DNA from: Betaproteobacteria bacterium UBA5582
GTDB taxonomy: Bacteria; Pseudomonadota; Gammaproteobacteria; Burkholderiales; Rhodocyclaceae
Assembly: GCA_002425245.1 (NCBI GenBank)
Contig: DILW01000190.1
Location: 1-19,868 of the forward strand
DNA: 19,868 bases
Reading direction: 5' to 3'
Shown: positions 14,669-19,868 of the stretch, piece by piece
Layout: each line of letters opens with the position of its first letter
Position numbering within the stretch: position 1 is the first letter of the stretch
Notes under the pieces: model-generated
Database searches by the model: none
What the model saw: only the letters and a program-made list of their open reading frames with translations
Told to the model about the DNA's origin: nothing
Made by a program: the position numbers and the translations under genes

Positions 14669-16027
14669 TCAGTGACGGGTGGGCAGGCGTTGACGGCGCG
14701 GCTGACTGTCGAGCGGCTGGGGATCGAGGATGCCGACCGTCAACGCGTCGTCGTCAAAGTACTTCTGCGCCACCGCCTGCACTTCCTCGGCAGTCACTCG
14801 CTGCAACCTGTCGATCATCACTTCCACGTCCCGCCAGGACAGCCCGACCGCTTCCATCTGGCCGATTTCCATCGCCTGGCCGAAGACCGAATCCAGCTTG
14901 TATACCTGATTGGCGACCAATTGAGCCTTGGTCCGCTTCAACTCAGCCGCGCTCACCCCCTCCTGCTTGATGCGGGCGATCTCGGTGCGCAGGGCAAACT
15001 CCAGCTCGCCGATGCTGTTGCCTTCGCTCGGGCTGGCGTAGAGGTAGATCATGCCCGGGCCGCGCGCCGTGTTGTCGTAGCTGACCCCGGCCGAGACCGC
15101 CAGCTTGTCCTCGCGCACCAGCTTGCGATTGAAACGCGCGGCGTCGTGGCCGTCGAGGATGCCGGCAAGGATTTCCAGCGCGTAGGGTTCGCGGTCGGTG
15201 GCCGGGTTGCGCAGGATCGGCGCCTTGTAGCCCATGACCAGCAGCGGCAACTCGGCCGGTGCCTTGACTGTCAGTTTGCGCGGCCCTTCCTGGCGCGGTT
15301 CAACTTGTTCCTTGCGCATCGGCAGGGCACGCCCGGCCAGGCCGCCATAGTGTTTGCGCGCCAGGGCGAACACCTCCTGATGGTCGACATCGCCGGAAAC
15401 CACGACGTAGGCGTTGTTGGGAACATACCAGGTGTCATACCAGGCGCGGGCGTCGGCGGCAGTCATGTTTTCCAGGTCGCTCATCCAGCCGATGATCGGC
15501 CGGCGGTAGGGATGCGCCTGAAAGGCGACCGCGTTCATCTGCTCGAACAGCTTGGCCTGCGGGTTGTCATCGGTGCGCATGCGGCGCTCTTCCATGACCA
15601 CCTTGATTTCCTGTTCGAATTCCTTGGGATCGACGTTGAGGTGGCGCATGCGGTCAGCTTCCAGCCCCATCATCTCGTCCAGTTTTTCTTTCGGAATCTG
15701 CTGGAAATAGGCGGTGTAGTCGCGACTGGTGAAGGCGTTGTCGCGGCCACCGGCAGCGGCCACGCGCTTGTTGAACTCCCCCGGACCCACCGTTGGTGTG
15801 CCCTTGAACATCATGTGTTCAAGCAGGTGAGCAACACCAGAGGTGCCGTCCACCTCGTCCATGCTGCCGACCCGGTACCAGACCATGTGCACCGCCGTCG
15901 GCGCCCGTCGGTCTTCCTTGACGATCACCCTGAGTCCATTGTCGAGCGTCGTTTCGTAGGGGTTGGCGAGGGCAGCCGAAAACAGCCAGGGCGCCAGCAA
16001 GAGAGGCAGCAGTTGTCGCATGGTCAT
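14669..16027 (-). CDS. M16-family zinc peptidase (catalytic subunit)
   Basis: This 452-residue exported protein has a signal peptide ending ALA before NPYETTLDNGLRVIV. The inverted zinc motif H67-L-L-E70-H71 sits in SGVAHLLEHMMFKGT, and the third ligand is probably E147 in VMEERRM, about 76 residues downstream as expected. The GRDNAFTSRDYTAYF segment is typical of M16B. The C-terminal half is structurally similar but lacks the GFAY-type element found in the neighbour. It is first in the operon M16-M16-rsmD-coaD-ferredoxin. The start could be ATG 16027 or ATG 16021 (MRQLLPLLL); neither has a Shine-Dalgarno, and the mRNA just upstream is pyrimidine-rich. Confidence 0.93.
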   Translation of the reverse strand: MTMRQLLPLLLAPWLFSAALANPYETTLDNGLRVIVKEDRRAPTAVHMVWYRVGSMDEVDGTSGVAHLLEHMMFKGTPTVGPGEFNKRVAAAGGRDNAFTSRDYTAYFQQIPKEKLDEMMGLEADRMRHLNVDPKEFEQEIKVVMEERRMRTDDNPQAKLFEQMNAVAFQAHPYRRPIIGWMSDLENMTAADARAWYDTWYVPNNAYVVVSGDVDHQEVFALARKHYGGLAGRALPMRKEQVEPRQEGPRKLTVKAPAELPLLVMGYKAPILRNPATDREPYALEILAGILDGHDAARFNRKLVREDKLAVSAGVSYDNTARGPGMIYLYASPSEGNSIGELEFALRTEIARIKQEGVSAAELKRTKAQLVANQVYKLDSVFGQAMEIGQMEAVGLSWRDVEVMIDRLQRVTAEEVQAVAQKYFDDDALTVGILDPQPLDSQPRRQRLPTRH

Positions 16028-16136
16028 GGGAGGAGGGGGCTTTCTGCTAGAATTCGGGGCGATATATGCATCAATCCGGACGGCATCTTAACGGCTGACC
16101 GTCCGCCTGTCAGCAAGGCCTGAGACCTTAACACCC
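16028..16136. promoter_or_regulatory. Divergent promoter region M16 operon / ftsY
   Basis: This 109-nt gap separates divergent operons. On the plus strand TGCTAGAAT (16045-16053) is an extended -10 (TAGAAT at 16048-16053) suited to ftsY, with no good -35. On the minus strand TTAAGA (4/6 to consensus) lies 17 nt before an AT-rich CATATATC near 16070-16062, a weak candidate for the M16 operon. Both assignments are tentative. Confidence 0.4.
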
Positions 16137-17114
16137 ATGTTCAGTTTCCTGAAGAAATCCGCGCCCGCCGCCCAGACGGACGCGTCTGCCGAATCGCCGG
16201 CCAGCCCCTCCTGGCGGGAACGCCTGTTCCAGGGATTGGCACGCACCCGCGCCCAGTGGGGCGGCAAACTCAAATCCATCTTCTCCCGTGGCAAGGTCGA
16301 CGACGAACTGCTCGAAGAACTGGAAACCCTGCTGCTCACCTCCGACGTCGGCGTCGAAGCAACCACTCATCTGCTCGACGAACTGAAGAAAGCCGCCAAG
16401 CGGGACAAGCTGGAAACGCCCGAGGCGATCCAGCAAGCCCTGTCCGATGCCCTCTATGCAATCCTCGCACCGCTTGAAAAAGCGCTCGATGTGAGCACCC
16501 ACAAACCTTACGTGATCATGATTGCAGGGGTGAACGGCGCCGGCAAGACGACCTCGATCGGCAAGCTGGCCAAGTATTTCCAGGGCCAGGGCAAGAGCGT
16601 GCTGCTGGCTGCCGGCGACACCTTCCGCGCCGCCGCTCGCGAACAACTGCAGACCTGGGGCGAGCGCAACAACGTTACCGTCATCGCCCAGGAATCGGGC
16701 GATCCTGCGGCCGTCATCTTCGATGCCATTTCCGCCGCCAAGGCACGCGGCATTGACGTGGTGCTCGCCGACACCGCCGGCCGTCTGCCGACGCAACTGC
16801 ACCTGATGGACGAAATCGCCAAGGTCCGCCGCGTCATCCAGAAGGTCGAACCGGACGGCCCGCACGAAACCCTGCTGGTGCTCGACGCCAACATCGGCCA
16901 GAACGCGCTGCAGCAGGTCAAGGCTTTCGACAAGGCGATCAACGTCACTGGCCTGGTCCTGACCAAACTCGACGGCACCGCCAAGGGTGGCGTCGTGGCC
17001 GCGATCGCCCGCCAATGCCCGAAACCGATCCGTTTCATCGGCGTCGGTGAACAGATCGACGACCTGCGCCCCTTTTCCGCCCGCGACTTCGTAGACGCCC
17101 TGTTCGACCAATGA
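16137..17114 (+). CDS. ftsY: Signal recognition particle receptor FtsY
   Basis: FtsY is the SRP receptor GTPase that delivers ribosome-nascent chain complexes to the SecYEG translocon at the inner membrane. At 325 residues it has a short N-terminal region (MFSFLKK and a Ala/Ser-rich linker) instead of the long acidic A domain of E. coli FtsY (497). The helical N domain (about 50-120, DDELLEELETLLLTSDVGV) is followed by the G domain. G1 is GVNGAGKT at 131-138, then DTFRAAAREQL, G3 DTAGRLPTQ, G4 TKLDGTAKGG, and the closing GVGEQIDDLRPF typical of SRP GTPases. The stop overlaps the ftsE start as ATGA, giving the classic ftsYEX operon. Confidence 0.97.
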   Translation: MFSFLKKSAPAAQTDASAESPASPSWRERLFQGLARTRAQWGGKLKSIFSRGKVDDELLEELETLLLTSDVGVEATTHLLDELKKAAKRDKLETPEAIQQALSDALYAILAPLEKALDVSTHKPYVIMIAGVNGAGKTTSIGKLAKYFQGQGKSVLLAAGDTFRAAAREQLQTWGERNNVTVIAQESGDPAAVIFDAISAAKARGIDVVLADTAGRLPTQLHLMDEIAKVRRVIQKVEPDGPHETLLVLDANIGQNALQQVKAFDKAINVTGLVLTKLDGTAKGGVVAAIARQCPKPIRFIGVGEQIDDLRPFSARDFVDALFDQ

Positions 17115-17761
17115 TCGTTGCCAACAGCCTGACCAAGCGCTACCCCGGCGGCTTCGAGGCGCTGGCTGGCGTCAGCTTCGAAATCCGGGCCGGCGAAATG
17201 ATCCTCGTCACCGGCCATTCCGGCGCAGGCAAGACAACCCTGGTCAAGCTGATCGCCTCGATCGAACGGCCGACCTCCGGCAGCCTGGTGGTCAACGGGC
17301 AGAACCTGTCGGCCTTGCGGCGCAGCGCCATTCCCTACGTACGCCGCCACTTCGGCATGATCTTCCAGGACCAGAAACTGCTGTTCGACCGCACCACCCT
17401 GGACAACGTCATGCTGCCCCTGCAGATTGCCGGCCTGCCGCACCGTGACGCCGTACGGCGGGCGCAGGCAGCACTCGACAAGGTCGGCTTGCTGGCGCGC
17501 GAGAAGGCCAATCCGATTGCCCTATCCGGCGGCGAGCAGCAACGCCTGGCCATTGCCCGCGCCGTGGTCAACCGACCGACCGTCCTGCTTGCCGACGAAC
17601 CGACGGCCAACCTCGACCATGAGTCGGCACACGACATCCGCAGCCTGTTCGCCGAATTCCACCGGGTCGGCGTGACCATCGTCGTCGCCACCCACGATCA
17701 GTCGTGGATCGAACTCTGCCACGGCAACACGCTGCGCCTTGATCACGGGAGGCTGGCATGA
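17111..17761 (+). CDS. ftsE: Cell division ATP-binding protein FtsE
   Basis: FtsE is the ATPase partner of FtsX; the complex sits at the divisome and activates peptidoglycan hydrolysis through periplasmic regulators rather than importing a solute. The 216-residue product (E. coli 222) has Walker A GHSGAGKT at 35-42, Q-loop FQDQKLLFDRTTLDNV, ABC signature LSGGEQQRLAIARAVV, Walker B VLLADEPTANLD and the H-loop His in VATHD. The start codon overlaps the end of ftsY, and its own stop overlaps ftsX as ATGA, so all three are likely co-translated. Confidence 0.97.
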   Translation: MIVANSLTKRYPGGFEALAGVSFEIRAGEMILVTGHSGAGKTTLVKLIASIERPTSGSLVVNGQNLSALRRSAIPYVRRHFGMIFQDQKLLFDRTTLDNVMLPLQIAGLPHRDAVRRAQAALDKVGLLAREKANPIALSGGEQQRLAIARAVVNRPTVLLADEPTANLDHESAHDIRSLFAEFHRVGVTIVVATHDQSWIELCHGNTLRLDHGRLA

Positions 17762-18657
17762 GGCGCTGGCTGTCGCAACACCGCGCCGCCCTGGCGCTGG
17801 CCCTGCGCCGGCTGTTCGGGGCACCACTCAATACCTTGCTGTCGCTGCTCGCCATCGGCATCGCGCTGACCTTGCCGGCCTTTGGCTACGTCGCCCTCGA
17901 CAATCTGCGCGAAGTCGGCCGCAGCGCTTCCGGCGTCCAGCAACTGAGCCTGTTCATGGACGTCGGCGCCAGCAAGAAGGACGTCAGCGAAATCGAGACC
18001 CGCCTGCAGTCCATGCCCGGACTGCGAACTGTGTTTGTTCCCCGTGACGAGGCGCTCAAGCGCCTGCAGAAAAGCCAGGAAATGGCCGAAATTGTCGCCA
18101 GCCTGCCGCGCAACCCACTACCTGATGCCTTCATCGTCGAGCCTGCCGACGTCTCGCCGGCAGCCCTGGAAAACCTGCGCCAGGAGCTGTCCAGCTGGCC
18201 CAAGGTCGCCCATGTGCAACTTGATTCGGCCTGGGTCAAGCGTTTCGACGCTTTCCTGCGTCTCGGCAAGCTCGCCCTGATGATGCTCGCCGGGCTGTTT
18301 GCCGCTGGCCTCATCGCCGTCACCTTCAACACCATCCGCCTGCAGGTCATGGCCCAGGCCAGCGAAATCGAAGTCGCCCGCATGATCGGCGCCACTGACG
18401 CCTTCATCCGCCGACCCTTCTACTATTTCGGCGCACTCCAGGGCGCGCTCGGCGGCATCGTTGCCAGCGGGCTGGTGTTTGCGGCCCTGCACCTGCTCGC
18501 CGGCCCGGTCGGCGAACTGTCCACCCTGTACGGCGCCAGTTTCGCCCTGCACGCGCCCGGCGCCCTGGAAATCGCCGCACTCTGCGCCGCCGGCGCTATC
18601 CTCGGCTGGCTCGGCGCGCAGCTCTCGGTCAGTCTGTCACTGCGCCGTTTCGACTAG
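17758..18657 (+). CDS. ftsX: Cell division protein FtsX
   Basis: FtsX is the membrane subunit of FtsEX. It has a basic cytoplasmic N terminus (MRRWLSQHRAALALALRRLF). TM1 is around residues 24-46 (LLSLLAIGIALTLPAFGYVAL). A periplasmic domain of about 110 residues follows (LSLFMDVGASKKDVSEIETR, FVPRDEALKRL). TM2 is near 170-190, and TM3 and TM4 are in the C-terminal third. The cytoplasmic segment ASEIEVARMIGATDAFIRRPF between TM2 and TM3 is the FtsX hallmark. At 299 residues it lacks much of the N-terminal cytoplasmic extension of E. coli FtsX (352). A weak hairpin follows the stop. Confidence 0.96.
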   Translation: MRRWLSQHRAALALALRRLFGAPLNTLLSLLAIGIALTLPAFGYVALDNLREVGRSASGVQQLSLFMDVGASKKDVSEIETRLQSMPGLRTVFVPRDEALKRLQKSQEMAEIVASLPRNPLPDAFIVEPADVSPAALENLRQELSSWPKVAHVQLDSAWVKRFDAFLRLGKLALMMLAGLFAAGLIAVTFNTIRLQVMAQASEIEVARMIGATDAFIRRPFYYFGALQGALGGIVASGLVFAALHLLAGPVGELSTLYGASFALHAPGALEIAALCAAGAILGWLGAQLSVSLSLRRFD

Positions 18658-18701
18658 GGGCGACGTGCGCCCGCATTAATTCGTGGAGCCCGGAAAAATC
18701 A

Positions 18702-18719
18702 GGGGCGCTGTTGAGCCCC
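18702..18719 (+). terminator. Weak hairpin after ftsX
   Basis: GGGGC (18702-18706) and GCCCC (18715-18719) can pair around an 8-nt loop, followed by ATTTG. It lies 45 nt after the ftsX stop. The short stem and poor T-tract make it a marginal terminator. Confidence 0.3.
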
Positions 18720-18728
18720 ATTTGACCA

Positions 18729-18745
18729 CGCACGAAAGCGGGGCA
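18729..18745 (+). promoter_or_regulatory. NtrC-like binding site 1 (upstream)
   Basis: CGCACGAAAGCGGGGCA fits the NtrC dyad GCAC-N7-GTGC with one mismatch in the right half (GGGC). Its centre is 31 bp from site 2, about three helical turns, so both sites face the same side of the DNA, as at the glnA enhancer. Confidence 0.6.
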
Positions 18746-18759
18746 ACATCACCGCACAA

Positions 18760-18776
18760 TGCACGATAGCGGTGCG
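18760..18776 (+). promoter_or_regulatory. NtrC-like binding site 2 (proximal)
   Basis: TGCACGATAGCGGTGCG contains a perfect GCAC-N7-GTGC dyad, the core of the NtrC recognition sequence. Its centre is about 89 bp before the start of transcription predicted from the -24/-12 element. Confidence 0.75.
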
Positions 18777-18798
18777 AACTTCAACTTGGTGCAAAATT

Positions 18799-18811
18799 CA
18801 ATGCACTGATT
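18799..18811 (-). promoter_or_regulatory. Candidate IHF site
   Basis: On the minus strand AATCAGTGCATTG matches the IHF consensus WATCAANNNNTTR at all but one defined position, with AT-rich flanks. It lies between the NtrC-like sites and the -24/-12 promoter, where IHF bending normally assists sigma-54 activation. Short consensus matches occur by chance, so the position carries much of the weight. Confidence 0.45.
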
Positions 18812-18830
18812 TGAAAAGATATTTACGCAC

Positions 18831-18846
18831 TGGAATGGTGCTTGCT
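18831..18846 (+). promoter_or_regulatory. Sigma-54 (-24/-12) promoter of the ammonium transporter gene
   Basis: TGGAATGGTGCTTGCT has the invariant GG and GC exactly 10 nt apart and the TTGCT of the -12 box (consensus TGGCAC-N5-TTGCW; CAC is replaced by AAT). Transcription would start near 18857, about 20 nt before the ATG. Confidence 0.75.
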
Positions 18847-18876
18847 TTCCACGCCGGATTCGTTCTGGAGGTTTTC

Positions 18877-19868
18877 ATGGATAGCTTTCATTCCGGCAGC
18901 AATGTTCTTTTCATCCTGCTCGGCGGCATCATGGTGCTCGCCATGCACGCAGGTTTCGCCTTTCTTGAGCTCGGCACCGTCCGCAAGAAAAACCAGGTCA
19001 ACGCGCTGGTCAAGATCCTGACCGATTTCGCGATCTCGACCATTGCCTATTTCTTCATCGGCTACGGCATCGCCTACGGCATCCATTTCTTCAGCGGCGT
19101 AGACACCCTGATGGAGAAGAATGGCTACGAGCTGACCAAGTTCTTCTTCCTGCTCACCTTCGCCGCCGCCATCCCCGCCATCATCTCCGGCGGCATCGCC
19201 GAGCGCGCCCGCTTCTACCCGCAACTGGCCGCCACCTTCCTGCTCGTCGGCTTCGTCTATCCCTTCTATGAAGGCATCGCCTGGAACAAGATGTTCGGCC
19301 TCCAGGACTGGCTGACGACCACTTTTGGTGCGCCCTTCCACGACTTCGCCGGCTCCGTCGTGGTGCATGCCATGGGCGGCTGGATCGCGCTACCCGCCGT
19401 GCTCCTCCTCGGCGCGCGCTACGGCCGCTACACCAAGGACGGCCGGATGTCGGCGCATCCGCCCTCGTCGATTCCCTTCCTTGCCCTCGGCGCCTGGATT
19501 CTCACCGTCGGCTGGTTCGGCTTCAACGTGATGAGCGCGCAGACCATCGAGAACATCTCCGGCCTGGTCGCCATCAACTCGCTGATGGCCATGGTCGGCG
19601 GCATCCTCGCCGCGCTGGTGCTCGGCAAGAACGACCCCGGCTTCGTCCATAACGGCCCGCTCGCCGGCCTAGTCGCCGTCTGCGCCGGCTCCGACCTGAT
19701 GCACCCGATGGGCGCTCTGGTCGTTGGTGCCGTTGCCGGCGCCCTGTTCGTCGTCATGTTCACGCTGACCCAGAACCGCTGGAAAATCGACGACGTCCTC
19801 GGCGTCTGGCCGCTGCACGGCCTGTGCGGCGCCTGGGGCGGCATCGCCGCCGGCATCTTCGGCAGCAA
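18877..19868 (+). CDS. amtB: Ammonium transporter, Amt family (C-terminal end missing)
   Basis: This is an inner-membrane ammonium channel that supplies nitrogen when ammonium is scarce. 330 codons are visible before the window ends. There is no cleavable signal peptide. The first helix (NVLFILLGGIMVLAMHAGFAFLE) is followed by a RKKNQVNALVK segment and further hydrophobic helices. Pore residues are conserved: D156 in HDFAGS, the twin histidines H164 (VVVHAMGG) and H314 (WPLHGLCGAWGG), and F216 and S220 in GWFGFNVMSA. VM replaces the usual AG in that last motif. The ATG at 18877 has GGAGG 5 nt upstream. Control by sigma-54 and NtrC is indicated by the sites upstream. No glnK precedes it; whether one follows is outside the window. 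Confidence 0.95.
   Translation, partial: MDSFHSGSNVLFILLGGIMVLAMHAGFAFLELGTVRKKNQVNALVKILTDFAISTIAYFFIGYGIAYGIHFFSGVDTLMEKNGYELTKFFFLLTFAAAIPAIISGGIAERARFYPQLAATFLLVGFVYPFYEGIAWNKMFGLQDWLTTTFGAPFHDFAGSVVVHAMGGWIALPAVLLLGARYGRYTKDGRMSAHPPSSIPFLALGAWILTVGWFGFNVMSAQTIENISGLVAINSLMAMVGGILAALVLGKNDPGFVHNGPLAGLVAVCAGSDLMHPMGALVVGAVAGALFVVMFTLTQNRWKIDDVLGVWPLHGLCGAWGGIAAGIFGS

Noticed and set aside
16128..17111. 327-codon minus-strand frame opposite ftsY
   Set aside because: It is complementary to the conserved GTPase motifs of ftsY and has no supporting features of its own.

Overview
This window is ordinary chromosomal core DNA from a GC-rich Gram-negative bacterium. Gene content and order (thiL-nusB-ribH-ribB-ychF-pth-rplY-prs-tRNA-Gln-ispE-lolB; mutM; ferredoxin-coaD-rsmD-two M16 peptidases diverging from ftsYEX) and the LolB outer-membrane lipoprotein system point to Betaproteobacteria. 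A member of the Rhodocyclales (Dechloromonas/Azonexus/Accumulibacter-like) is my best guess; that placement is inference from synteny and protein character, not a search result. I see no insertion sequence, phage gene, CRISPR array or obvious horizontally acquired island.

Layout. (1) Positions 1-9062, minus strand: a long housekeeping block read right to left. It runs from a secreted TPR protein through lolB, ispE, tRNA-Gln(TTG), prs and rplY to a strong intrinsic terminator, and then pth, ychF, ribB(X), ribH, nusB and thiL (cut by the window edge). Junctions are tight, with 4-nt TTGA or GTGA overlaps at TPR/lolB and lolB/ispE and an 8-nt overlap at ribH/nusB. (2) Positions 9149-11998, plus strand: mutM, then a 649-residue dynamin-like GTPase. 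(3) Positions 12018-16027, minus strand: a compact operon of two M16 peptidase-family proteins, rsmD, coaD and a 2[4Fe-4S] ferredoxin, ending in an 11-bp hairpin shared with the dynamin gene's 3' side. (4) Positions 16137-18657, plus strand: ftsY-ftsE-ftsX with 4-nt ATGA overlaps. (5) Positions 18658-19868, plus strand: a nitrogen-control promoter region (two NtrC-like sites, an IHF-like site and a sigma-54 -24/-12 element) driving an Amt ammonium transporter that runs off the window.

Functional themes are riboflavin and thiamine cofactors (ribB, ribH, thiL), PRPP and isoprenoid precursors (prs, ispE), CoA (coaD), translation hygiene (pth, ychF, rplY, rsmD, tRNA-Gln), envelope biogenesis and division (lolB, ftsEX, ftsY, periplasmic M16 pair), DNA repair (mutM) and ammonium uptake (amt).

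No clearly new multi-gene system is visible. The most notable items are the complete sigma-54/NtrC/IHF architecture before amt, the cysteine-free RibA-like half of RibB, the dynamin-like GTPase without a recognisable membrane segment, the M16 pair that divides zinc-site and substrate-site motifs between two subunits, and three TTG starts that overlap the preceding stop codon as TTGA.
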